Below are positions 42,681 to 51,546 of a stretch of DNA of 64,000 nt, in pieces. The stretch is from CAYRGY01 sp964424075 (lineage in GTDB: Bacteria; Patescibacteriota; Gracilibacteria; UBA1369), in contig CAYRGY010000006.1 in assembly GCA_964424075.1 (NCBI GenBank), positions 1 to 64,000 on the forward strand. The letters run 5' to 3'. A program made the position numbers and the translations under genes. Within the stretch, counting starts at the first letter, position 1; every line of letters starts with the position of its first letter. The notes below the pieces were generated by a model, which was not told where the DNA came from, did no database searches, and saw only the letters and a program-made list of their open reading frames with translations.

Positions 42681-44698
42681 GGAAGAGATTTGACCAAACT
42701 ACCAAAATCAAAGTTTTTGAAGAGTTCTTTTGCTTCTTCTCGCAATTTCAAGACATGCTGTCTTCTTTCCTGTTTAGCTTGATCTGTTAAATTGCTGTCA
42801 GATCTGGCAGCCAATTCACTGGCCGCAGTAATTGTACGCCTAATATCATGCATTAAGCCATGAATCGCCTTAAATACAGGATGGTATTCTGGTGTATTTA
42901 ATTCCTTGGCCACTGATTTAGTTCTGAAGCTTTCTTGAATATCACTTAAGCTTTCCAGAATAGTCATTGAACGTGCCTCCTCCGTATTGTCGGATACTTT
43001 ACGAACCTCTGACAAGAAAGTATTAATAAAAGGTCTACTCTCTTTATTTAAAAACACATTTCCACTATAATCATCAATACTTGTGGTTAAATAGGTATTA
43101 TAAAAAGAATTCAATGCTAAATATAGTTCTTGAATCTTAAGAATAAGGAAGATTTTTAGAAATTCATGATTGGCAGAATCCAGAGTTTCTGCGTCAGTGG
43201 CCTTTAGAGCTCTGATCGTTCGATTAGTCTGATCGATCAGTCTTTCAGCAAAAGACTCAAATGGTGCAAAAACTACCACTTCACTAGTTACATTATTTGA
43301 ATCCAGAAACTGCCGGCATGGCAATTTCATGTAATTATCTAAATTTTTGCAGATACGCCTTCTATCTTCTTCAGAAATAGTTGAACCGGGCTGTATAAAG
43401 ATTTGGAAATCATCCTTGCTCTTGCCAATGGTACGAAGAAAAAGCCGTGTTGGAGCAACCTGTTTACTAACCAAATGGTTGATTCTACTACTATCAGCAG
43501 CAATTGCCTGACTCTTACGTAAAATTCTACCTACTCTTTCATCAATATCACCTTGAATTGAGATTAGTCGGGCTGGCTGTTGAGGAATGGCCGATTCACG
43601 GGAAATGGTCTCGGCACCACCCTTTCGCTTTCTTCGCCTAACTTTCATCAACACCAGGGCTTCTTCCAGTTTTTTGGTAATTTTGACCTTACTCGGATCT
43701 CTGGAAAACTCAAAATGGTCTTTCAATACTTGAATCATGTCCTGATATTCAACCAATGGCCTAATGTCAGGGGCACTATCATCCACAGATTCGTCCTTAC
43801 TGTCCTTTTCATCCATAAATTTTGCAGCCGCAATAATTGCGTCACTATTTGACTTTAAATGCTCAATGATAGTCGGAATCATTCTCCTGGCATCCTCCAG
43901 TACTTTAATTTCATCTCTATAGCGATGTTGTATATTATTAACAATTCTTTGAGCTCCCACTAGGTCAGTCAAATAGAATACCATTTTCTCGCTCTTATCA
44001 TCCACATAGCGAGTAGCTAGTATTTTTCCTCTGTGCGGCCCGCTGTTGACTCGGTAGAGTCGGTGGTATTCACGGTTAAATCCGGGAATGCTTAAGCGTA
44101 AAGGCTGAAGATCGGAAAGGGCCGCTTTTAAAGCAGGAATTTGTTCCCGATAATGTTTCAACCTAGCTAATTGTCCACAATTAGGAGGAGCCGGTTCCAA
44201 ATGCAAATTCAAAGCCAAAGTTCGGGATATTTTGCGAGGATCAACAATAATTTTCGCAGTTTCCTGGTCAGATAACCCCTCTATATACTCATATTCAGCA
44301 CTCAAAACAACTTGTGCCCGATGAGCCAAGTTGTGCCTTTCTGATTCTAAAAACTTTTTGGGAGGATAAAATCCATATTCACAAGTTTCCCTATCCCAAG
44401 TCCTTCCTTCATCCAGGCCATTTTTAAGAGTTTGCCCCTTTGCTCTGAGCATTTTAGTCAATTCCGGTGTAAATTGATCAGCTTTAGCGCCTACTACCTC
44501 AGCCATTATCAGTAAATTAGTAGCTGCTTGTCGATCAGACAGAACATTACCACTTTGATCATGTACTACAGTATCAAAGTCTTTGATGGCCTCCGGATAA
44601 GCTGCCTCATGCATTACCGGGAGTACTTCAGCATATCTAGCTGCTTCATCCAGGTATTTATCCAAAGCCTCCTCAAATTTGTTGTTTTTCTTATTCAT
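42677..44698 (-). CDS. Large cytosolic protein of unknown function
   Basis: I do not recognise this protein. I chose ATG 44698 (MNKKNNKFEEALDKYLDEAA); an earlier in-frame start at 44863 adds an AT-rich hydrophobic stretch that would run into the promoter of the 44810 RNA. The 673-residue product is mostly helical with a high content of Arg, Lys, Asp and Glu and no membrane segment. A beta-rich part (about 205-280) includes HRLYRVNSGPHRGKILATRYV, and a basic linker follows near 365 (RRRKRKGG). Residues 430-505 are alpha/beta. It ends in an overlap with subunit D. Confidence 0.7.
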   Translation of the reverse strand: MNKKNNKFEEALDKYLDEAARYAEVLPVMHEAAYPEAIKDFDTVVHDQSGNVLSDRQAATNLLIMAEVVGAKADQFTPELTKMLRAKGQTLKNGLDEGRTWDRETCEYGFYPPKKFLESERHNLAHRAQVVLSAEYEYIEGLSDQETAKIIVDPRKISRTLALNLHLEPAPPNCGQLARLKHYREQIPALKAALSDLQPLRLSIPGFNREYHRLYRVNSGPHRGKILATRYVDDKSEKMVFYLTDLVGAQRIVNNIQHRYRDEIKVLEDARRMIPTIIEHLKSNSDAIIAAAKFMDEKDSKDESVDDSAPDIRPLVEYQDMIQVLKDHFEFSRDPSKVKITKKLEEALVLMKVRRRKRKGGAETISRESAIPQQPARLISIQGDIDERVGRILRKSQAIAADSSRINHLVSKQVAPTRLFLRTIGKSKDDFQIFIQPGSTISEEDRRRICKNLDNYMKLPCRQFLDSNNVTSEVVVFAPFESFAERLIDQTNRTIRALKATDAETLDSANHEFLKIFLILKIQELYLALNSFYNTYLTTSIDDYSGNVFLNKESRPFINTFLSEVRKVSDNTEEARSMTILESLSDIQESFRTKSVAKELNTPEYHPVFKAIHGLMHDIRRTITAASELAARSDSNLTDQAKQERRQHVLKLREEAKELFKNFDFGSLVKSLP

Positions 44699-44775
44699 AA
44701 GCAAAAAACTGTCCAAGACACTATAATACCACGAAAAATTATAAAATAAAGAGAAAATATAACAAATGGAATAAT

Positions 44776-44803
44776 TTGCAAAGCATAAAAAGTTTGTTAC
44801 AAT
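44776..44803 (+). promoter_or_regulatory. Promoter of the 44810 ncRNA
   Basis: TTGCAA (44776-44781), a 16-bp spacer and TACAAT (44798-44803). The same two hexamers with the same 16-bp spacing precede the SLH gene at 60010. Confidence 0.65.
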
Positions 44804-44809
44804 GTTATG

Positions 44810-45357
44810 ATGTTTCAAACGAAGAAAAAAGGAGGCGTCAAAAGTACCTTTACAATCGGACAAGCAAAGGTAGATAGGGAGTCGAAGTGGTTGAACCTAC
44901 TAGACACAAATTCTTTTCCCCCACGTTTACATAAAATTTCCGGACTTTATTGACATCGAGGTGTCAATTCGCTGGATTAAAATAAAAATAAATATTGGAA
45001 AAGATTTCCAAAAAGTAAAACCAACGCCCTAGAACATTTCGACTTCTCTCCATCTTTGCTCGGCAATGGGAACTCGTCTAACCAGCGAATTTCCCGCCCC
45101 AACAGCTTTCTGGTATCGGACCGTATACTCTCCGTAGTTGCACCTATACACTCAACAGATGGTCCGTGGCAGGACTGGAAATAATTCGCCAAAGCCCAGC
45201 TAGATATTGGACAGGTTAGTCCGCGCAAATCTCTTAAAGCGTGAAAGCGCGCCAACAAAAACAAAAACAAAAGGTTACCTTGAGTCTTCACTTTTAAAAA
45301 CTTGAAACTCATAAGGCTGGTGAGATTTGGACCTCGGTGTATGCCGAGGTTTTTTTA
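44810..45357 (+). ncRNA. Large structured non-coding RNA, class unknown
   Basis: A roughly 550-nt gap has a promoter at one end and a perfect terminator at the other but no credible coding frame. Predicted pairings seen by eye: TACCTTT (44845-44851) with AAAGGTA (44866-44872); TGACA (44951-44955) with TGTCA (44962-44966); a 10-bp long-range helix AATTCGCTGG (44966-44975) with CCAGCGAATT (45082-45091); TTGGAAA with TTTCCAA, 3-nt loop (about 44995-45011); CGGACC (45117-45122) with GGTCCG (45161-45166), with GTATA/TATAC (45123-45127/45145-45149) stacked inside; and a GAAA-loop hairpin near 45239-45250. I find no tmRNA, RNase P, SRP or 6S signature. Confidence 0.7.
45331..45356 (+). terminator. 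Rho-independent terminator of the 44810 ncRNA
   Basis: ACCTCGG (45331-45337) pairs with CCGAGGT (45344-45350) around a 6-nt loop and runs into seven T residues. Confidence 0.9.
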
Positions 45358-45367
45358 TTTGTAAGCC

Positions 45368-46654
45368 CTAAATCACGTTTTCGTAAAACTCATTATTATC
45401 CACAATCACCTCACCGGCAAAAATAGTAAAGTGCAGATGATCCCCGGTCGCAATCCCGGTTGAGCCCATTTTGCCAATTAAATCACCTTTCTGCACTTTC
45501 GCTCCCACCTCTGCTTCCAATGTATCCAAGTGATTATACATCGAAAAAATATTCATGCCGTGATCAATAATTACCGTTTTTCCGTAAGAAGGAGTTTCAT
45601 CAGCCATTGTCACAATACCGTGATTTGAGGCATAAACAGGAGTTCCTCGATTATTCGCATAATCAATCCCGAAATGTGAGCCGGAATAGGCCCCGTTGAT
45701 ATACAATTTATCCCCAAAGCCTAAAGTAATTTCACCTTCAGTCGGCACCTCAAATTTGCCTTCCCACAATTGTTCGGCAGACGTTTTCGCCTTGGCGGCA
45801 TTTATTTTCGCCCAAGTTTGATCTTGATAATCCTTGCCGAATAGCTCTGTTTTTTCCTCAGCCAAACTAAATGATATTACTCGATAATCACGAGCTGCCA
45901 CATAGACCATTTTTTGATAGCTTTCATCCAAGCTGCCATCCTGATAAAAAAACTTCAGGCGCAATGAAACCGGTCCCGAGTCATTAATACGATGACCGGC
46001 AGTATAACCCACGAAATACCGGCGAGCAGGTAGTTTTTCCAAATTCTCCAAACCACTGGCACGTTTAATTACGGTCTCCGCTTCACTGAAATTGATCAGT
46101 CGATCCGGTCGCAGCAGACCATCCGGATAGCCCTGGAAATATCCGGCAGCTATCGCCTGACTAAACACTTCAAAAAAGTGATGCGTCACAGGCAAATCAG
46201 GAAACTCTACACTAACAGCACCGGAAGGCTCGAAAGTATTCAGCAAAATTTTTGCTGCCTGCCCTCGAGTCACTGTGTTGTCAGGCCTAAACAAACCATC
46301 AGCATATCCGCTCACCAAGCCCAAATCAGTAGCCCGGGCAATCACAGCATTTCCCGACTCCACATCTGGATAATCATAGGCGTACTCAGCCGATCCCTCA
46401 AGTTCAGTATTCAAAAAAAGCAATTCCAGAAACTCTTGCCGGCTAATCGGCTCATCAAAATTTGGCAAGCGTGTTACAGGAAAGAACTTGATAATCGCGG
46501 CGTTAAATCTGCCTTCAACTTTAGTCAAATCATCATCCTTAACAGTAACCTTCTGCAGATTTCCCTGGGGAACAGGATCTTTGTAATAAACCTGCTGCGC
46601 ATTTGCTTGTCCGAATAGCATTAAGAAAACCAATATACCTATTATTTTTCTCAT
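45368..46654 (-). CDS. Secreted SLH-domain M23 peptidase
   Basis: A signal peptide (about residues 1-19, ending ANA) precedes SLH repeats (about 60-205, with YADGLFRPDNTVTRGQAAK and YPDGLLRPDRLINFSEAE), a beta-rich linker, and a LytM/M23 zinc peptidase domain (about 310-420). Visible peptidase motifs are GSHFGIDYAN (first zinc ligands), IDHG, YNHLD and GDHLHF (HxH). The combination suggests an enzyme held at the S-layer that trims peptidoglycan. It is read toward the ncRNA terminator. Confidence 0.92.
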   Translation of the reverse strand: MRKIIGILVFLMLFGQANAQQVYYKDPVPQGNLQKVTVKDDDLTKVEGRFNAAIIKFFPVTRLPNFDEPISRQEFLELLFLNTELEGSAEYAYDYPDVESGNAVIARATDLGLVSGYADGLFRPDNTVTRGQAAKILLNTFEPSGAVSVEFPDLPVTHHFFEVFSQAIAAGYFQGYPDGLLRPDRLINFSEAETVIKRASGLENLEKLPARRYFVGYTAGHRINDSGPVSLRLKFFYQDGSLDESYQKMVYVAARDYRVISFSLAEEKTELFGKDYQDQTWAKINAAKAKTSAEQLWEGKFEVPTEGEITLGFGDKLYINGAYSGSHFGIDYANNRGTPVYASNHGIVTMADETPSYGKTVIIDHGMNIFSMYNHLDTLEAEVGAKVQKGDLIGKMGSTGIATGDHLHFTIFAGEVIVDNNEFYENVI

Positions 46655-46711
46655 TTTGTAATTATTATTCTTCCTCGGAATTATACACTTTCTAAGAATT
46701 AATCACACAAC

Positions 46712-47752
46712 ATGAACTATCAAGAAGCCCATCAAGAATATGTACAAATAATTAAGGATTGCAATTTCCGCAATATACCTGCTCCTCCTGAAGATCCTTA
46801 TTCGTTGGATTCATTAAGGGATGTACCAGATGAAGTGAAAGAGATCTGCATTCAACTTGATCAATTGCAAATTGATTTTATTCAAGAACACATCCGCGAC
46901 CTATTGGCTGGTGCATTTGATAAATATCAGCACGATCTTTTCCAACATCAAGGTAATGTCTGCTGTATGAGCAGATCCAACTTGGAAGGTTTTACAGAAT
47001 ATTTTTATCTAGAATTGGTTAGTAAGTCCGGTCGCCCTGTTAAAATCTATTTGGCCAAGGACGGTGAAATATATGCTGATCGCCAAAATTATGGTTTAGT
47101 TCGCATCAAAAACGATATTATTAAGAATGCTGTTCTAGCAGCTAAAAAGCGGAAAGAGGATGTTCTTGCTTCCTTGAAAAGAGCGCATAATCAACTTACA
47201 GACGGTTTAGAGCCAAAAGAAAAGGAGCTTGCTGATCAATTACCATATGGCGAGCTTACTTCAGAAATCATTCAACAAATACAATCTGGTGAGTATGTAT
47301 ATATGGGCTCCAATGCTTCACACACTTTCAGTGTTGCCTTACGAGATGGTAAATTTCATCACAAAGCAGAGGAGTACTATGGTTATAATTGTCACGGCAA
47401 GCATGTGGAAGTTGTACGGCAAGCAAAAGCTGAAGGCAGATGTGAATACGATGCGCTAGAAGCAGTCGATCAAAATGAAGAATTTGTTGATATAACCTCA
47501 ATTATGTGGATTCTTGAAGATTTCAATCCTTCAGAATTTAACTTGATACACGAGAAAGAAAACAATAGGGGTTATGAAAAGGTAGAGGTTATACAAAGGA
47601 AGGGAAGCGACTGTCGCAACACAAACAATATTAGAGTTTATATTTTAGGTGAAGCTGAAAATGCCAATTATGATGTTATGATCCATTCTGAAACCAGCTA
47701 CACAACAGACACACTGGCACATTGCCATTTTGGCAGTAAATATATTAGCTAA
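46712..47752 (+). CDS. Hypothetical protein
   Basis: I do not recognise this 346-residue protein. It is soluble, acidic and without a signal peptide. An N-terminal helical part (1-80) contains IPAPPEDPYSLDSLRD. A mixed region follows with CCMSRSNLEGF and YLAKDGEIYADRQNYG, then a coiled segment, then a His/Cys-containing part with KFHHKAEEYYGYNCHGKH. The clustered Cys and His residues might bind a metal, but no known motif is clear. It overlaps the end of valS by 4 nt on the other strand. Confidence 0.6.
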   Translation: MNYQEAHQEYVQIIKDCNFRNIPAPPEDPYSLDSLRDVPDEVKEICIQLDQLQIDFIQEHIRDLLAGAFDKYQHDLFQHQGNVCCMSRSNLEGFTEYFYLELVSKSGRPVKIYLAKDGEIYADRQNYGLVRIKNDIIKNAVLAAKKRKEDVLASLKRAHNQLTDGLEPKEKELADQLPYGELTSEIIQQIQSGEYVYMGSNASHTFSVALRDGKFHHKAEEYYGYNCHGKHVEVVRQAKAEGRCEYDALEAVDQNEEFVDITSIMWILEDFNPSEFNLIHEKENNRGYEKVEVIQRKGSDCRNTNNIRVYILGEAENANYDVMIHSETSYTTDTLAHCHFGSKYIS

Positions 47753-50634
47753 TTCAGACTAATCTCTTTTCTCAAAATCTCGGCCTTTTGTTGATTTTGC
47801 AAATTGTTCTGACGAACTTCCTCAACCAATTCAGCAGGTGCCTTCTTCACAAAATCTGAATTCAAGCGCCCTAGATCAGCCTTAATTTGCTTTTCTGTTT
47901 CCTGCAACTCCTTTTCTATCTTGGCTAAATAAAGCGATTTATCTTTATCAGGAGTTTCAATCATCAGGCGACCCCCGGCAACCGGTTTGGTAATTATTGA
48001 ACCGCTCACTGAATCAACCATTTCCACTCGCCCCATTTCCACAACCAGTTCACGACTTTCAGCAGAAAGTTCTAAATCAGTTTCTACCTGCAAACGATCA
48101 TTAAAGGAAATATCAAGCACCTTGCGATGTCGTCTTAGCGCAGAAATTATCTCGAAGGCATCAGCGATACGCAGCTCACCATATTCAAAATCCAATCGAT
48201 TCAAACGCTCCACAGCTAAAAAATTACCACCTCCCAGTCGATCCATTTTTTGATAAATTTCTTCTGTCACAAAAGGTGCAAAACTATGCAAAAGCACTAG
48301 AATACGACGGAAAACAAATTGAGTAACAGCTTGTGCTTCAGCCTTATTTATTCCTTCCATTTGCAGTTTGATAATTTCCAAATACCAAGCACAGAAAATA
48401 TCCCAAGTGAAATGGTATATCAGGTCAAATGCCTCAGCTAATTCATAATTCGACAAAGCATCGATTAAGCGATTATTGCAATCGCGTAGTTCATGCAAAA
48501 TCCACTTTGAACTCTCCAACTTAAACTCTTCCGGCAGCTCGTGATCAAAGCGCTCATCTAATTTCATTCCTACCAGTTTGGCCGCATTCCAGAGTTTATT
48601 CACAAATTTGGAATATCCTTCTACCTTCTTTTCAGAAAATTTCACATCAACTCCCGGCTTATTGGCTGCAATAAAACTCATGCGCAAAGCATCTACTCCA
48701 TAGCGTTCAATCATCTCAGTCGGCTCAACTCCATTAGCGCGTGATTTAGACATTTTCTTACCCTGTGCGTCCCTAATCAAACCGGTAAAATAAATGTTTT
48801 TCCAAGGTATGTCATTAAAACGAAAAGTGCTGAAAAGTAACATACGGCATGCCCAGAACAGCAAAATATCCCGCCCCATCACCATTGATGTAGTAGGGAA
48901 GTGTTTGGAGGATGTTGGCTCTTTAAGATCCAAAAGTCCATTTGCTGCAATGGTGGTAAATGGCCATTGGCCAGAAGAAAACCAAGTATCAAATGTATCG
49001 GTTTCTTGCTCCCAATCAGCACCCGGTGAATCTACACCAATGTGCAACTCTTCACTGGCTGTATCTCTATTCTTGTACCACACCGGCATGCGATGTCCCC
49101 AAATAATCTGCCTGGAAATATTCCAATCCCGCAAATTGACTAGCCACTGTTCAATCATCTTGCGCAACCGCTCCGGGAATACATTCAATCGGCCACTACG
49201 GACTAATTCCAAAGCTCTCTTTTTGAGGCTATTCCCTTCTTTATCTACATTTACAAACCACTGTTCAGAAATTAGCGGTTCGATAATATCCTTTCCGCGT
49301 TCCGCAATCGGCACCTTATGCTTCATATCTTCAGTTTTCAGCAATAAGCCTAGTTCAGCCATTTCATGAACAATTGCCTCCCGACATTTCAAGATTTCCA
49401 TTCCTCTAAATTGCTCAGGGACAAGGTCTGTCATCAATCCGTTTTTATCAATAACCTGAATTTGCTCCAACTCATGATCAACCCCGATTTCATAATCTAA
49501 AAAATCATGTGCCGGAGTGACTTTCACCGCACCTGTACCATAGGTAATATCAATCCTATCGTCAGCAATTATTTTCAGTTCTCTTTCAGCCAAAGGTAGT
49601 TGCACTCGTTTGCCGATCAAATGACTGTAGCGCGGATCGCCGGAATGTACGGCAATAGCACTGTCCCCCAGCATAGTCTCCGGGCGGGTAGTCGCTACCA
49701 CAACCGCATCATTCCGAGGCAAAACCGGAACCATCATCACAGCTAAAACCGCTTCTCCACTTGCTGCCGTTAATTTAATCAGACGTTCTGAAACCGCTTC
49801 TTCAAAAACTTTCATCATCTCTTGATCAGATGTGTCACTAACGCGACGTATTTCATGGATTATCATTTCCTCCTCTTCCAGCACAATTACTTCACCGACT
49901 TTCAAATCAGCCTCTTTCACTAACAAGACTTTTTCTGCATTGCGATTCTTCAATATTTCGCCTCCCAAATTGGCAGCCTCCACACTCTTACGCTCTACCT
50001 GCTCCACCTGATCAATTATCGGATAGGCAAAATGCCACAACTTTCCGGGCTCTTCACGATATTCTATTTCCACATCAGATATGGCAGTTTGAGAATAAAC
50101 AGACCAATGCACAATTCGGCTTCCTTTGTAAACTAATCCTTCATCATAGAGCATCTTAAAAGTCTCGAAAACTGTTTCTGACACCCTTGGATCAAGGGTG
50201 AAAATCTCTTTATCCCAGTCAACGCCTGCACCGAGAGATTTTTCCTGCGCTCTCATATAATGTGACCGATCTATACAGAAATCATAACATTTTTGATAGA
50301 ACTCATCCCGAGAAAGCTTCTCAACTTCAACTCCTTCCTCACGCAACTTCTTCTCAAAAACAACTTGCGTTTGAATTCCTGCATGATCCTTTCCCGGCAG
50401 TAGCATTACTCGTTCACCCAAAAGCCGATGAAAACGGCCCAGCGTATCCATTACTGTATAGCCGTAGGAGTGTCCGATATGCAGCTCACCATTGGCATTG
50501 GGTGGGGGCATTGTCATATTAAAAATCGGTGCCTCAGCATCAGTGCACGCCTCTAGTCGGAACACCCCTGCCTCTTCCCATTGTTTGTATATATCTTTTT
50601 CACGAGTATTGAAATCGAAATGCTTTTCTAACAT
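47749..50634 (-). CDS. valS: Valyl-tRNA synthetase
   Basis: This class I synthetase charges tRNA-Val. The HIGH motif appears in ANGELHIGHSYGY near residue 50 and the KMSKS motif in GKKMSKSRANG near 625, with a long editing domain between them. A C-terminal coiled arm (about 890-961) is present, as usual in ValS. The 961-residue length fits. It starts at MLEKHFDFNTREKDIYKQWEE. Confidence 0.96.
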   Translation of the reverse strand: MLEKHFDFNTREKDIYKQWEEAGVFRLEACTDAEAPIFNMTMPPPNANGELHIGHSYGYTVMDTLGRFHRLLGERVMLLPGKDHAGIQTQVVFEKKLREEGVEVEKLSRDEFYQKCYDFCIDRSHYMRAQEKSLGAGVDWDKEIFTLDPRVSETVFETFKMLYDEGLVYKGSRIVHWSVYSQTAISDVEIEYREEPGKLWHFAYPIIDQVEQVERKSVEAANLGGEILKNRNAEKVLLVKEADLKVGEVIVLEEEEMIIHEIRRVSDTSDQEMMKVFEEAVSERLIKLTAASGEAVLAVMMVPVLPRNDAVVVATTRPETMLGDSAIAVHSGDPRYSHLIGKRVQLPLAERELKIIADDRIDITYGTGAVKVTPAHDFLDYEIGVDHELEQIQVIDKNGLMTDLVPEQFRGMEILKCREAIVHEMAELGLLLKTEDMKHKVPIAERGKDIIEPLISEQWFVNVDKEGNSLKKRALELVRSGRLNVFPERLRKMIEQWLVNLRDWNISRQIIWGHRMPVWYKNRDTASEELHIGVDSPGADWEQETDTFDTWFSSGQWPFTTIAANGLLDLKEPTSSKHFPTTSMVMGRDILLFWACRMLLFSTFRFNDIPWKNIYFTGLIRDAQGKKMSKSRANGVEPTEMIERYGVDALRMSFIAANKPGVDVKFSEKKVEGYSKFVNKLWNAAKLVGMKLDERFDHELPEEFKLESSKWILHELRDCNNRLIDALSNYELAEAFDLIYHFTWDIFCAWYLEIIKLQMEGINKAEAQAVTQFVFRRILVLLHSFAPFVTEEIYQKMDRLGGGNFLAVERLNRLDFEYGELRIADAFEIISALRRHRKVLDISFNDRLQVETDLELSAESRELVVEMGRVEMVDSVSGSIITKPVAGGRLMIETPDKDKSLYLAKIEKELQETEKQIKADLGRLNSDFVKKAPAELVEEVRQNNLQNQQKAEILRKEISLN

Positions 50635-50672
50635 AGATTTATTTTAGACTGCAGCTAAATTATCGGAAATCA

Positions 50673-51506
50673 CTACTTTTTTCTAGACTTTTTCTTGCGA
50701 GGATTACCTCTTCCCAAATACTTAATTTGATATTTAAGGGCGTCCCAAACATGCACACGTAAAAGCCATTTACGAAAGAAATCTTTTACTCCTCCCGCAC
50801 TGCAACGTACACCGTCTGCATAAACCACTACTTCAGGATAAAAAACCACCCGATGACCACGAAGCCAAGCTTGAAAACAAATGTCCGGATCTGCCATGAA
50901 GATATAAAACCACTCCTCAAAGCCACCAATCGACCCCCAAAAATCGCGACGTACTACAATAAATGACGATTGCAGCCAATCAACTTCTTGAACTTGTTCA
51001 TAATCCAAATGCTGCATTTCATCGTGGGCTACCCAATCACGAATTCCAGGCAAATCTCGCAAGCGAGTCCGTCTTGCTATCTGTAGCCAAAAGTTTGGAA
51101 AAGCCCGTACATTCATGGTTCTTTGGCCATCGTCATCAATCTGCTTGGGCCCTAAAATCGCAATGTCAGGATTCTCCTCCATATATTCAATCAATGCCTG
51201 AATTGTACCCGGATTCTTGACTAGAATATCCGGATTAACAATCAAAAAATAATCTCCCTGAGCCAAAGCAGCTGTTCGATTGTAATCACGCGGATAGCCA
51301 CGATTTTTCTCATAAAAATTAAGCGACACACCCGGCGAGCCCGCTAATTCAGAAATCTTTTCACGGTTTTCAGATTTAGCTGAATTGTCAGCGACAATTA
51401 TTTCCAAGGGGAAATTCGTTTCTTGTTCCAACAAAAGCTTCACATTTTCCACTACTCGCTTACTCTTGGAATTGTTCAATATCAAAATTGACGCTTTGGG
51501 CTTCAT
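50673..51506 (-). CDS. Family 2 glycosyltransferase
   Basis: The GT-A fold start KASILILNNSKSKRVVENV, the DNSAKSENREKI segment and the metal-binding NPDILV (DxD equivalent) are visible, as in rhamnosyl-type family 2 transferases. I chose the ATG at 51506 (MKPKASIL); an earlier in-frame TTG adds seven residues. A polybasic C-terminus (RKKKSRKK) may tether it to the membrane. It is probably involved in surface polysaccharide synthesis; the sugar is unknown. Confidence 0.85.
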   Translation of the reverse strand: MKPKASILILNNSKSKRVVENVKLLLEQETNFPLEIIVADNSAKSENREKISELAGSPGVSLNFYEKNRGYPRDYNRTAALAQGDYFLIVNPDILVKNPGTIQALIEYMEENPDIAILGPKQIDDDGQRTMNVRAFPNFWLQIARRTRLRDLPGIRDWVAHDEMQHLDYEQVQEVDWLQSSFIVVRRDFWGSIGGFEEWFYIFMADPDICFQAWLRGHRVVFYPEVVVYADGVRCSAGGVKDFFRKWLLRVHVWDALKYQIKYLGRGNPRKKKSRKK

Positions 51507-51546
51507 AAATAGATTAGTTTGCGCCAACTATACACCAGAAACAGCT

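Noticed and set aside
44977..45312. Minus-strand open frame of 111 codons inside the ncRNA
   Set aside because: It is an antisense frame across RNA helices, with low-complexity ends and no promoter; the promoter and terminator both point to plus-strand transcription.
44810..45357. tmRNA or RNase P RNA
   Set aside because: No tRNA-like acceptor with CCA, no tag frame, and none of the RNase P universal segments (such as GAGGAAAGTCC or ACAGAA) in either strand.
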